Positions 45,572 through 54,770 of a stretch of 64,000 nucleotides of DNA are shown here, one piece after another. Below the pieces are notes generated by a model. That model was not told the origin of the DNA, made no database searches, and worked only from the letters and a program-made list of their open reading frames with translations. The stretch lies in assembly GCA_963819475.1 (NCBI GenBank), contig CAWFWE010000002.1, forward strand, positions 434,001 to 498,000. The letters are read 5' to 3'. Both the position numbers and the translations under genes were made by a program. The DNA is from DASUAS01 sp963819475. Lineage in GTDB: Bacteria; Actinomycetota; Acidimicrobiia; IMCC26256; DASPTH01. Position 1 is the first letter of the stretch. Each line of letters opens with the position of its first letter.

Positions 45572-46033
45572 GTGGACACGGGATCTCGTCAAGCGCCGAT
45601 CGGGGTGGTGCTCACCCGCACCGCCAAGACGTTGAGCCGGTCGTTCGACGACGCGCTGGCCGAGCGGGGTGGTTCGCTGCCGATGTGGCTGGTGCTCCTG
45701 TCCTTGACGGGCGAGCCGCACCGTTCGCAGCGTTCGATCGCCGCGGACGTGGGTATCGAAGGACCGACGCTCACCCATCATCTCAACCGGATGGAGGTCG
45801 ACGGCCTCGTGACCCGGGCCCGCGATCCACAGAACCGCCGGGTCCACCAAGTTCAGCTCACCGACGACGGGCGGACCCTGTTCCACGCGCTGCTCGGCAC
45901 GGTCGTCGGCTTCGACGAGCGTCTGCGCGCCGGCTTCACCGACGACGAGCTCGCCGTCTTGCGGGACATGCTCCACCGACTCGCGGCGAACGCTGCGAGC
46001 CCCTCCGAACCAGAACGGGAGGCGATCCGATGA
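45572..46033 (+). CDS. MarR-family regulator
   Basis: The protein has 153 residues from GTG. The winged-helix core is GEPHRSQRSIAADVGIEGPT, LTHHLNRMEVDGLVTRARDP and NRRVHQVQLTDDGRTLFHAL. It heads a six-gene operon in which the next three genes overlap by four bases each, and is divergent from a PPOX gene. It probably senses a small toxic or aromatic molecule and controls both directions. Confidence 0.85.
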   Translation: MDTGSRQAPIGVVLTRTAKTLSRSFDDALAERGGSLPMWLVLLSLTGEPHRSQRSIAADVGIEGPTLTHHLNRMEVDGLVTRARDPQNRRVHQVQLTDDGRTLFHALLGTVVGFDERLRAGFTDDELAVLRDMLHRLAANAASPSEPEREAIR

Positions 46034-46410
46034 CCACCGACATCGACAACGTGCTCAGCACCTGGACCACCGCCGAACGCACTGGCGATGCCCGCGCCCT
46101 GGAGACCTTGCTCGCCGACGAGTTCGTCGGCATCGGCCCGGTTGGCTTCGTGCTCGACAAGCCCACCTGGGTTGGACGGTTCGAGCACGGTCTCCGCTAC
46201 GAGCAGCTCGACCTCGACGAGGTGGCGATCCACCGCCACGGCGACACCGCCGTCGTGGTCGCCCACCAACATGCCCTCGGCGACTCCGGCGGCACGCCAG
46301 TTCCCGCTGACACCCGGGTCGCGTTCACGATCGTCACCAACGACCGCACACCGAAGATCGCCGGGCTGCAGTACAGCTTCATCGGCCCTCCACTGGGAGG
46401 CGCTCGATGA
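46030..46410 (+). CDS. NTF2-like (DUF4440-type) protein
   Basis: The protein has 126 residues, its ATG overlapping the MarR stop. VLSTWTTAERTGDARALETL, LADEFVGIGPVGFVLDKPTW and VVVAHQHALGDSGG are SnoaL/DUF4440 blocks, and FTIVTNDRTPKIAGLQYSF is the last sheet. It is second in the MarR operon; the role is unknown, possibly a ligand-binding or isomerase partner of the reductases. Confidence 0.8.
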   Translation: MTTDIDNVLSTWTTAERTGDARALETLLADEFVGIGPVGFVLDKPTWVGRFEHGLRYEQLDLDEVAIHRHGDTAVVVAHQHALGDSGGTPVPADTRVAFTIVTNDRTPKIAGLQYSFIGPPLGGAR

Positions 46411-46835
46411 CCGCCGCGACCCGCTCACGCGCGGACTACCGGCCGTCTCGGGTCCAGCGTTGGGCCAACGCGATGCTCACGCGGGCATTGCGCAAGGGCC
46501 GCGGGCCGCGCTTCATGCGGCTGCTGAGCGTCCGCGGCCGGCGCAGCAGTGAACTCCACACCACGCCGGTCGTGCCCGTGCGCGACGGCGAGCACACCTG
46601 GGTCGTGTCCCCCTTCGGTGAGGTCAGCTGGGCGCGCAACGCGCGTGTCGCCGGGGAGGTCGAGCTGAGCCGCGGCGACGACCACACCGTCTACCGCGCG
46701 CGGGAGCTTCGCGACGACGAGGCCGCACCGGTCTTGCAGCGCTACCTGTCCACGCCCGCGCGGTTCTTCGCCGGCCGTCAGATCCGAGACGCGTCACGGC
46801 CGCATCCAGTGTTCGCGCTCACGCCGGTGCGATGA
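46407..46835 (+). CDS. Deazaflavin (F420)-dependent nitroreductase-family protein
   Basis: The protein has 142 residues, overlapping both neighbours by four bases. RFMRLLSVRGRRSSELHTTP, VVPVRDGEHTWVVSPFGEVS, WARNARVAGEVELSRG and HPVFALTPVR are DDN blocks, close to those of the protein at 23107. The tight packing with an LLM oxidoreductase suggests successive F420-linked steps on one compound. Confidence 0.8.
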   Translation: MTAATRSRADYRPSRVQRWANAMLTRALRKGRGPRFMRLLSVRGRRSSELHTTPVVPVRDGEHTWVVSPFGEVSWARNARVAGEVELSRGDDHTVYRARELRDDEAAPVLQRYLSTPARFFAGRQIRDASRPHPVFALTPVR

Positions 46836-47719
46836 AGCTGAGCATCAGCCTCACGAACTACAGCTGGCCCGCCAGCCCCGGCACGCTCGCCAAGCATCTG
46901 GGTGACCTCGCGGTGCAGATCGACGACGCGGGGCTCGACACGTTGTGGGTCGCTGACCATCTCTTGCAGATGGACCCCAACGCCAGCGTCGACGAACCGA
47001 TGATCGAGGCCTACACCACCCTCGGGTTCCTCGCCGCCACGACGTCGTCACTGAGGCTGGGCACCATGGTCACCTGGGCGACCATCCGCCCACCGGCACT
47101 GCTCATCAAGATGATCACCACCCTCGACGTCCTCTCCGGCGGCCGGGCATGGCTCGGTGTCGGCGCCGGCTACCAGGCCGACGAGGCAGCCATGACCGGT
47201 CTGCCGTTCGAAACGACGGGCGAGCGCTTCATCCGCCTCGAGGAACTGCTGCAACTCGCCGCTCACGTCTGGGAGGGCGACCGCGGCGCGTTCCACGGGC
47301 CCCGCCACCACCTCGACGCACCGTTGAACAGTCCCGCCCCGATCACCCGGCCCCGGGTGCTCGTCGGAGGCATGGGTGAACGACGCACGCTGCCGCTGGT
47401 GGCGCGGTACGCGGATGCCTGCAACCTCTTCGACACCCCCGACGGCGGCGCCACCCTCCGCCACAAGCTCGATGTACTCGCCCGCGCCTGCGAAGCCGTC
47501 GGCCGCGACCCGAATGACCTCGAGGTCACGCTCAGCAGTCGCCTCTCGCCCGACGAAACCGCCGACCAGCTCGTCGACCGCTGCGGACACCTCGCCGAGC
47601 AGGGCGTCGACCACATCGTGCTCATCACGACCGGCCCCTGGACACCGGGACGCGACCTCGACGTCGTGCTCGACGCCGCCCGATCTCTCCGGCGTGTCTC
47701 CCCAACCGTCGGATCCTGA
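46832..47719 (+). CDS. LLM-class F420-dependent oxidoreductase
   Basis: The protein has 295 residues. MKLSISLTNYSWPASPG, TLWVADHLLQMDPNASVDEP, LRLGTMVTWATIRPPALLIK and GGRAWLGVGAGYQADEAAMT followed by RFIRLEELLQ are LLM TIM-barrel blocks of the TIGR03560-like subgroup. RPRVLVGGMGERRTLPLVAR is the late phosphate-binding part. It is fourth in the MarR operon. Confidence 0.85.
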   Translation: MKLSISLTNYSWPASPGTLAKHLGDLAVQIDDAGLDTLWVADHLLQMDPNASVDEPMIEAYTTLGFLAATTSSLRLGTMVTWATIRPPALLIKMITTLDVLSGGRAWLGVGAGYQADEAAMTGLPFETTGERFIRLEELLQLAAHVWEGDRGAFHGPRHHLDAPLNSPAPITRPRVLVGGMGERRTLPLVARYADACNLFDTPDGGATLRHKLDVLARACEAVGRDPNDLEVTLSSRLSPDETADQLVDRCGHLAEQGVDHIVLITTGPWTPGRDLDVVLDAARSLRRVSPTVGS

Positions 47720-47737
47720 GCGGAAGGAGTAGTGCGC

Positions 47738-48127
47738 ATGGCTGCCGATCTCGATCACATCATCGTCCACGCCACCGATCCCCACCGCTCCGCCCGGTTC
47801 CTCGCATCGGTGCTCGGCACCACGGTGCTCCCGGACTGGGGGCCGTTCGTGCGGGTCCAGACCACCAACCACGTCTCGCTCGACTACGTACGCGACGAGC
47901 CACCGTTCACCGAGCAACACTGCGCGTTCCTCGTCGACGACCCCACCTTCGACACCGCCCACCGGCGGCTACTCGACGAGCAGGTCCCGATCTACGCCGA
48001 TCCGTTCCGTCGCACACCCGGGAAGATCAACCATCTCTACGGCGGGCGCGGCGTGTACTTCGACGACCCCGACGGGCACCTCATGGAGCTCATCACCGCC
48101 CCCTACGGCGACACCCCACAGGACTGA
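47738..48127 (+). CDS. VOC-superfamily protein
   Basis: The protein has 129 residues; ATG at MAADLDHIIVHATDPHRSAR is chosen since AGGAG lies eight bases before it, while the upstream GTG is too close. It has EQHCAFLVDDPTFDTAHRRL and GGRGVYFDDPDGHLMELITA with the glutamate metal ligand. It is fifth in the MarR operon. Confidence 0.8.
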   Translation: MAADLDHIIVHATDPHRSARFLASVLGTTVLPDWGPFVRVQTTNHVSLDYVRDEPPFTEQHCAFLVDDPTFDTAHRRLLDEQVPIYADPFRRTPGKINHLYGGRGVYFDDPDGHLMELITAPYGDTPQD

Positions 48128-48132
48128 CCACG

Positions 48133-48726
48133 ATGAGCAAGGTCTTCAGCGCGCTGGCCGTCTCGGTCGACGGGTACATCACCGGTCGAGATCCCGGACC
48201 CGGACGCGGACTCGGTGACGGAACGATGCTCTTCGACTGGTACTTCGACGGCGACACCCCGAGCCAGGTTTTCGACGGCTTCACGCTCAGCAAGCCCAGC
48301 GCTCAGCTCTTCGATGCGCTCGCCGCGCGGACCGGCGCCGTCATCGCCGGTCGCAACACCTACGACGACTCCGACCAGTTCGGCGGCGCCAGCCCCCACC
48401 CCACCGCTCCGCTCTTCGTGCTCAGCCACCGACCAGCACCAGACATGACCGACCGCCAGACCCTGATCACCACCGGCATCAACGACGCGGTCGCCGCCGC
48501 GCGACGAACCGCCGGCAACAAGGACGTCGCATTGATGGGGGGCAGCGTCGTCACCCAAGCTCTCCAGGCGGGGCTCGTCGACGAGGTCGTGCTCCACCAG
48601 ATCCCGGTCCTGCTCGGCGCCGGCCGTCCCTACTTCCACGAGCTCCCCGCACACGCCCGGCTGCGGCTCATCGAAGCCATTCCCGCCCCAGGAGTCACCC
48701 ACCTCCACTACCAGGTTGACCGATGA
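48133..48726 (+). CDS. Dihydrofolate-reductase-like (RibD C-terminal domain) protein
   Basis: The protein has 197 residues, starting five bases after the VOC stop. KVFSALAVSVDGYITGRDPG, GAVIAGRNTYDDSDQFGG, DVALMGGSVVTQALQAGLVD and EVVLHQIPVLLGAGRPYFHE are RibD_C blocks. It is the last gene of the MarR operon; 110 bp of noncoding DNA separate it from the MMPL pseudogene. Confidence 0.85.
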   Translation: MSKVFSALAVSVDGYITGRDPGPGRGLGDGTMLFDWYFDGDTPSQVFDGFTLSKPSAQLFDALAARTGAVIAGRNTYDDSDQFGGASPHPTAPLFVLSHRPAPDMTDRQTLITTGINDAVAAARRTAGNKDVALMGGSVVTQALQAGLVDEVVLHQIPVLLGAGRPYFHELPAHARLRLIEAIPAPGVTHLHYQVDR

Positions 48727-50084
48727 CCTGGTCAGAGCAGCTCCTGAGTTGCTCCGGGCAGCTGGTCAGCCAGTTCGCTCCGCAATGCGACGCGACCAAT
48801 CGATCACCGACTCCAGCTCGACGTGGCTGCCGCCACTCAGGAGGGTTGCAGCTTGGCTTCGTCAGCTTCGGTGAGGTTGGCGAGCTCGGTGTCGATGTCG
48901 GGTCCGGCTTCGACACGTAGTCGTGGGATGAGCCGGTTGAGCCAGTGCGGGAACCACCAGTTGCGGTCGCCCAGGAGTTCCATAGTGGCGGGGACCAGCA
49001 CCATTCGCACGACGGTCGCGTGGATGAGGATCGCGGTCGCCAAGCCGAGGCCGAACAGCTTGATGGTGGTGGCGTCGCCGAGCATGAAGCTGCCGAACAC
49101 GGTGACCATGATGAGTGCGGCGGCGGTGATAACCCGTGGGGTGGATGCCAGGCCGTCGGCGACGGCGAGCGCGTTGTCGTGGGTGCGGTCGTATTCCTCG
49201 CGGATTCTGGAGAGCAGGAAGACCTCGTAGTCCATCGAGAGTCCAAACAGGATCGCGAACATCTTCACGGGCACGAACGGGGCGATGGGCCCGGCCTGTT
49301 CGACGCCGATGACGTTGTTGAACCAGCCCCATTGGAACACGGCGACGACGACGCCGTAGGCCGCGCCGATCGACAGCAGGTTCATGATCACGGCCGTTAG
49401 CGGCACGAGCAGGTCGGAAGACTGCCACGACAGCGGCGTCTCCGGCCGCGTTGATGGTCGGCGGCGTCACCGCGACGACGTCGGGCGTGTCGCGCAGCGC
49501 GGCGACCAGTCGGTCGAGCGACGACGTGTCGCCCTTTGGGAATTCAGCGGGCGAGCACGAGGGGACCGTTGAACCCGGCGCCGAAACCACCGGTCACAAG
49601 GTCGTACGCGCGTCGCGTGGTATCGGACGTCGGGTTGCCGCCGGCATCGGGAAACGCCGGGCGCATCGAGAACAGTGGGATCGCCAGCACGACCAGGATC
49701 GCGAGACCAGCGGCGACGGCGGGCCACGGCCGGCGTTGGATCAGTCGGCTCCAACGGAACCACATGCGCCGCTCATGAGGAGCGTTGTCGGCGCCGCGCC
49801 GTCGGACCGAGAACCGGTCGATGGTGCGGCCCGCGAAGCCCAGCACTGCGTGGAGCAGAGTGATGGAGGCGAGCATGACGATCGCCACGGTCACCGACGT
49901 TCCACCGCAAGGCCCTGCATGAAGTAGACGCCCATGAGGAACAGGCCGAGGATCGAGATGACGACGGTGCAGCCGGCAAACACCACCGCGCGGCCGGCGG
50001 TGTCGATCGCGCGCACGACCGCCCGTTCGAGTCGAGACCGTCGGTGAGCGCTTCGCGGTACCGGGTGACGATGAACAGCGCTCA

Positions 50085-51059
50085 GGACCTGAGCGGATAG
50101 GCGTCTATTCCGGGCTCCAGCGGTCGCGCCAATCGATGAGCCGGCCGATGATGAGGATGGTGGTCGCGAGGCAGAGCGCGGCGTGGCGGTGTCGGGTTCG
50201 TCGGTCGGTGTTGCGTCGAAGTTGCCCGTAGTTCGACCACCACGTGTTGGTGGCCTCGACGATCCAGCGCAGGCCGAGACGCAGCGGCTGCTTCTTGACG
50301 CCGGGGACCTTCGAGCCGCGCAGTTGGATCTCGAACTGGTCGATGCCCGCACCGCGGAGTCGTTGGCGAACTGCTGGCGAGTCGTAGCCGCGATCGAGAT
50401 GCAGCGTGTCGATGTCGACGAGCAGTCCGAGCTCGATGATTGCTTCGAGGGTCGGTTCGAGCATGCGCACGTCGTTGCGGTTCGCGCCGTCGATCGCCCA
50501 GCCGATCGGGATGCCGTGCGCGTCGACCGCGACCGACCATTTCCATCCCAACTTCGCTCGATCCGTGGGGTTCGGGCCCGTTCCCTCACCACCGTAGGGT
50601 GCCTTGTGCAACGAGCCGTCGAGCGCGACGTCGTCGAGATCAAGACCGATGATCCGATCGAACGCGTCGAGCGCTTCGTTCTTCAGCGACTCGAACACCC
50701 CCGCGGTTATCCACTCGTCGCGCCGCGCGCGCAGCGTCGTGTCCGACACTCGATGCTCGAGGATCGCTTCGATGTCGACCCACGACGCGCCGGTCACGAG
50801 GCGGATCAGGATCCCCCCGAAACACACGAAGTCATCGACGCGACGCCGGTGACAGCCCAACGGGTGAGAGTCGTCGCGGGTCGGGAGGAGCGGCTCGAAC
50901 GCCGCCCACAGAGCATCAACCACCTCGGCCTCGAGCGCGCGCTTGATGACAGGGACCTCCACCTGGTCGACCGGCTTGGGACAGCACCCCGATCATCTCG
51001 GGACCGATCCGGCGACCGGTGGATGGTCACCCCATTACGCCGCCTATCCACGCGAGTCC
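50085..51059 (-). mobile_element. IS5-family (IS427-group-like) element, copy 2
   Basis: The element is 975 bp with ends GGACCTGAGCGGATAGGCG and GGACTCGCGTGGATAGGCG. The flanks are TCA and TTA, not identical, so the target duplication has changed or was TNA with a mismatch. It is the same family and orientation as the element in the P450 gene, but the two are not identical. Confidence 0.85.
50105..50962 (-). CDS. IS5-family transposase (single frame)
   Basis: The protein has 285 residues and aligns without gaps to the transposase at 19356, with most differences in the first 110 and last 40 residues. DLDDVALDGSLHKAPYGG, HLDRGYDSPAVRQRLRG and RWIVEATNTWWSNYGQLRR carry the catalytic residues. 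It is intact. Confidence 0.9.
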   Translation of the reverse strand: MEVPVIKRALEAEVVDALWAAFEPLLPTRDDSHPLGCHRRRVDDFVCFGGILIRLVTGASWVDIEAILEHRVSDTTLRARRDEWITAGVFESLKNEALDAFDRIIGLDLDDVALDGSLHKAPYGGEGTGPNPTDRAKLGWKWSVAVDAHGIPIGWAIDGANRNDVRMLEPTLEAIIELGLLVDIDTLHLDRGYDSPAVRQRLRGAGIDQFEIQLRGSKVPGVKKQPLRLGLRWIVEATNTWWSNYGQLRRNTDRRTRHRHAALCLATTILIIGRLIDWRDRWSPE

Positions 51060-51063
51060 TTAG

Positions 51064-52696
51064 CCCGGACCTTTCAGTAGGGGGCTGGTGATCGGGGGTC
51101 GCGTCCGCGAAAACGCCCTCCTGTCAAGGGATACTGCGGTTTGCGAAGACAGCAGGTCCCGAGTCAGGAGGGCACTTCCGAGATGCAGCGTAACTCGACG
51201 CGGCCGCAGCTGTTGGTGACCGGTGATGGCAGGAACGTGGTTGCGCACGTGGGTTCGAGGTTGTTGTGCGATCTTGCCGACGAGCTCGGTGTGACGGCGG
51301 GGTTGTCGGTGGCGATGGAGCCGACGAAGCGGCGGCGTCGGGGCCATGATCGGGGTCGGGTGCTGGTCGATCTGGCAGTGATGCTCGCTGGTGGTGGTGA
51401 GACGATCTCGGACCTCGCGGTGCTGCGCGACCAGCCGGGTCTCTTTGGTGAGGTGGCGTCGCTGGCGACGGCGTGGCGTGCGCTGGACGCGATCGATGAT
51501 GCGGCGTTGGCGCGAATCGCGGTGGCACGCGCGGCGGGCCGCCGCCAGGCGTGGGCAGCGGGCGCGGATCCGGGGTTCTATGTGATCGACATCGACGCCA
51601 CGTTGGTCACCGCCCATTCGGAGAAGGAAGGTGCGGCACCGACGTACAAGCGCGGGTTCGGGTTCCATCCGTTGTTGGCGTTCTTGGACGCGACTGGTGA
51701 AGCGTTGGCGGCGAAGCTGCGGCCCGGCAACGCCGGGTCGGGCACCGCGACTGATCACGTCGAGGTGCTCGACGCTGCGCTCGTGCAGCTGCCGGTCGAT
51801 CCCGCCGCGGTGGAGGTGATCGCCCGGGCGGACTCGGCGGGACTTTCGCACGGGTTCGTCGACGCGTGCCGCGCACGCCACGTGCGGTTCGCGATCGGGC
51901 ATCGCCTCACCGCCGAGATCGCGAAGGTGCTGGTCGGCATGCCCGAATCGGTGTGGCAGCCAGCGTTGAGCGCGGACGGCCACCAGGAACGTGACGGCGC
52001 GGCGGTTGTCGAGATCACCGGGCTCGTTGATCTCTCCGCCTGGGGTGAGGGGATGCGGATGATCGCCCGCCGAGAAGACCCTCACCCGGGCGCGCAGCTC
52101 ACCTTCACTGATGTCGATGGGCATCGCTTCCAAGTCTTCGTCACCGACCTGCCCGAGCGAGACATCGCGTATCTCGAAGCGCTGCATCGCGGACGCGGTC
52201 GCGCCGAACGACAGATCTGCGACGCCAAAGACACCGGCCTGGCCAACCTGCCCTCGGCGGACTTCGCGATCAACACCGCGTGGCTCACCCTCGTGCTCGT
52301 CGCGCACGACCTGCTCGCCTGGACCCGACTGCTCTGCCTCGACGGCGACCTCGCACGCGCGGAGCCCAAACGGCTTCGCTACTGCCTTTTCCACGCAGCT
52401 GGCGTGATCACCCGGAGCGGACGACGCGCCCGGCTACGCGTCGCGGCGAACTGGCCCTGGCGCGACCAGCTCATCGCCGCGTTCGCGTCAACGCGTTCGC
52501 TCCCTATCCACGCGTAGACCGACCCGTCCCGCACGCGGAGTCGGCACGGCTTGGCCGAACACGTCCTGAACACCCCCAGCATCACGAAAACACCCCGCCC
52601 AGCACCCAACCACACGCGATCACGCCGCCGCCCACGACACCCCCGACGCTACGCCCCCACCCGCGGCGCTCAAACACCCTTACTGAAAGGTCCGGG
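51064..52696 (+). mobile_element. IS1380-family element, complete
   Basis: The element is 1633 bp. The ends are CCCGGACCTTTCAGTAGGGG and the inverse of CCCGGACCTTTCAGTAAGGG. The 4-bp duplication TTAG flanks it (51060-51063 and 52697-52700); the left copy directly touches the IS5 end. It therefore inserted at the border of the older IS5 element. Confidence 0.9.
51183..52517 (+). CDS. IS1380-family transposase
   Basis: The protein has 444 residues. MLAGGGETISDLAVLRDQPG, FYVIDIDATLVTAHSEKEGA, GFHPLLAFLDATGEALAAKL and RADSAGLSHGFVDACRARHV are characteristic blocks of IS1380 transposases, with the first and second aspartates in IDIDAT and RADSAG. RAERQICDAKDTGLANLPSA contains the late glutamate region. 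It is intact. Confidence 0.9.
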   Translation: MQRNSTRPQLLVTGDGRNVVAHVGSRLLCDLADELGVTAGLSVAMEPTKRRRRGHDRGRVLVDLAVMLAGGGETISDLAVLRDQPGLFGEVASLATAWRALDAIDDAALARIAVARAAGRRQAWAAGADPGFYVIDIDATLVTAHSEKEGAAPTYKRGFGFHPLLAFLDATGEALAAKLRPGNAGSGTATDHVEVLDAALVQLPVDPAAVEVIARADSAGLSHGFVDACRARHVRFAIGHRLTAEIAKVLVGMPESVWQPALSADGHQERDGAAVVEITGLVDLSAWGEGMRMIARREDPHPGAQLTFTDVDGHRFQVFVTDLPERDIAYLEALHRGRGRAERQICDAKDTGLANLPSADFAINTAWLTLVLVAHDLLAWTRLLCLDGDLARAEPKRLRYCLFHAAGVITRSGRRARLRVAANWPWRDQLIAAFASTRSLPIHA

Positions 52697-53482
52697 TTAG
52701 TCGATGCCGATCATCGACGCGAGCTGCGTCGCGAAGTCGGGTGTCGTGACCACATGACTCAGCGGTTCGACGAAGCCGAGACCGATGCCTATTCCGAAGA
52801 GCGCGACGAGGATCGGAAGGCCCATCGCGAGCAATGAACCGAAAGCGTCGAGCAGGATCACGATGGCGGCGAGGATGCCGATGAGCTCGGCAGGACCGAT
52901 GCCGGAGTGCTCTTGGAACATGCGCCCGCCCAGCGCGATCTGCGCGCCGTCGACCTGGCGGGCGCTCGCGTCGGTCAGGGCACGGATGGCCTCGAGCGTC
53001 TGGGTCGGGACGTCGGCGGCGCGCCGGTCGAACTGCACCGTCGCGTAGGCAACCGTGCCGTCACTCGACACCTGGCGAGTCCCCGCTGGCGAGTACGGGT
53101 TGACAACCGCGCTCACGCCCGGGACCTTGGCGACGTCAGCGAAGAGCGCCGCCATGCGCGCCTCCAGGGCCGGGTCGGACACCCCGTGGGCGCGAGCGAA
53201 GACGATCTGGCCTTCGTCGCCCGCACGCGACCGAAACAGAGCCTGGAGCAGATCAGCGGCGCGCTGCGACTCGGTGCCCGACAACACAAAGCGTTGGGAG
53301 AATTCGATCCACGCTGGAGCCGATCGCGCTCATCGCGATCAGGGCCAGGATCCACATCACGAGCACGCGGCGACCGCGGCCAAGCTCCAGGCAGCGAGTC
53401 GTTGCAGCATCCGGGCGTTCCTCTTCGGTCGGCGGGGACCGGTTGGTATGGGTCAGCGAAGACGCAGGCATCGCGCTGCGCC

Positions 53483-53548
53483 TCAGCGGGTCGCGGGTTC
53501 GAAGAACTCGACGACGTTGCCCGAAGGATCCGGCCGAGAGCTTCTCAG
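53483..53548 (-). pseudogene. VOC/glyoxalase C-terminal remnant
   Basis: SRPDPSGNVVEFFEPATR is the typical end of a glyoxalase-like protein (DPxGNxxEF with the metal-ligand glutamate). Nothing upstream in this frame continues the fold, so only about 20 residues survive. Confidence 0.45.
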
Positions 53549-53556
53549 CCGCGACA

Positions 53557-53967
53557 TCAGGTTCCGAGCAGCGCGACCCCGAGGATGACGGCGCCGACTG
53601 CGAGCGAGATGCCACCCAGCGGGACCAGGACGAGGATCCCGTTCGGGCGCTCGGATCGCGGCGAAGCCATGGACAGAAAGAATCCGAGGGGCATCAGGAT
53701 CGGTGCGGCGACGAGGGTCGAGCGCACGACGGTCTTCATCGTGTCGGACATGTCGGCGCGGTCGACGCACAGCATGCAGAGGAGAGCCAGGATTACGAGC
53801 ACGCCGGCATGTGCGTGGCCAGCACGCCAAAGCTTCTGGCGAACGGGCTCGTCGAGGTATCCAGGTGTTCGTCCCCAGATGAACGAGAGCAGTCGCACCC
53901 CACCGAAGGCGACGAGAGGCACCGTGATGAGCAGAACTCCAGCAACGTTCAAGGACGCATCAGACAT
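53557..53967 (-). CDS. Small membrane protein, four predicted helices
   Basis: The protein has 136 residues. Four hydrophobic stretches (LNVAGVLLITVPLVAFGGVR, AHAGVLVILALLCMLCVD, TLVAAPILMPLGFFLSMA and GILVLVPLGGISLAVGAVIL) mark it as an inner-membrane protein. GHAHAGVL in the second segment resembles small heme-copper or DUF-type membrane proteins with histidines in the membrane. No function is assigned. Confidence 0.6.
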   Translation of the reverse strand: MSDASLNVAGVLLITVPLVAFGGVRLLSFIWGRTPGYLDEPVRQKLWRAGHAHAGVLVILALLCMLCVDRADMSDTMKTVVRSTLVAAPILMPLGFFLSMASPRSERPNGILVLVPLGGISLAVGAVILGVALLGT

Positions 53968-54013
53968 GACGCTCCTTCATTACTCGCGAAGACCCGGTGA
54001 CTCCCTCTGCGCG

Positions 54014-54382
54014 TCATGCCAAGGGTGTCTGTTGATGCAACACCAGTCTCCACGCGCCGTCCTCCGTGACATACGTGCTGTTGCACAGTGCCTCGTACGC
54101 CCGGCCCGCCCGATGTGCACTGACCCGGTACGCCACGACAGCCGCCCGCTCGTCCAGCTCGAGGACTCGCTCGTCGAGGAGTTCGAAGTCGTCCCACGGC
54201 GCTCCGCTCATGGCGTCGAGCGCCTGCTGGCGATCATCGATGACGAGCCCACCCGGGAGGAGCATGAGCAACTCACCATTCAGGACGGCGTCGTAGAAGC
54301 CGCGCGCTGCATCGTCGCCGGTCGCGAGCGCTGTCCAACCGTCGCGTTCCAACGCAATGAGCTGCTTGCTTCTTGCCGCCAT
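54014..54382 (-). CDS. NTF2-like (DUF4440-type) protein
   Basis: The protein has 122 residues from MAARSKQLIALERDGWTALA. ARGFYDAVLNGELLMLLPGG, DFELLDERVLELDERAAVVA, YRVSAHRAGRAYEALCNSTY and WRLVLHQQTPL are DUF4440 blocks. It is a single gene; the 390 bp beyond its start (54383-54770) hold nothing I can support. Confidence 0.7.
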   Translation of the reverse strand: MAARSKQLIALERDGWTALATGDDAARGFYDAVLNGELLMLLPGGLVIDDRQQALDAMSGAPWDDFELLDERVLELDERAAVVAYRVSAHRAGRAYEALCNSTYVTEDGAWRLVLHQQTPLA

Positions 54383-54770
54383 CGGCCACGATCCAATCGC
54401 GTGGGTGCGTCTGCCGCACTTTCTGCTACCCGCAGAACCGAAGCCGGACACATCGTCAACCTGCCAGGATCGCGCTTGTCATCGGCTTCGTTGCAGCCCC
54501 CATGACCTGACATCTCCACGGACTGCGCACTCACCGACGAACCGCACGGACCCTGCCGCACCCCGCGCCCCGCTATCACTGCGCGACGCCCCTCCTCGAC
54601 CAGCCACCACGACGCGCATCCGCGACCGCGACCACGGCCATTCCCAGCCCGACGCGACCCACGATCTCGGATAGACACACTTCTCGGTGTCGCGAGCGAC
54701 ACCGAGGCGGGAGCGATCTGGGCGGCCGGGAGTCGCCCTCGGAAGTGTCCTCGTAGGGCATCCTGTGCCA

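Larger units (their letters stand above)
48837..53410 (-). pseudogene. MMPL-family (RND-like) transporter, interrupted by IS5 and IS1380 and frameshifted
   Basis: The start is ATG at MLQRLAAW, followed by a shift to LGRGRRVLVMWILALIAMSA and another to RFVLSGTESQRAADLL. The extracytoplasmic loop and MMPL segments follow (GIGPAELIGILAAIVILLDA, FVEPLSHVVTTPDFATQLAS MIGID). The IS pair sits in the GID-Y-AL motif; beyond it ALFIVTRYREAL, GPLVLAR and FAILFGLSMDYEVFLLSRIR (second MMPL domain) continue in several frames. At least four frameshifts plus the insertions leave no function. Family members export lipids or drugs. Confidence 0.85.

Noticed and set aside
19337..51059. 31-kb composite transposon bounded by the two IS5 copies
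   Set aside because: Copy 1 has its own TAA on both sides and restores the P450 frame when removed, so the copies inserted independently; they are also not identical.
51060..52394. 444-codon minus-strand open frame
   Set aside because: Lies within the IS1380 transposase on the other strand.
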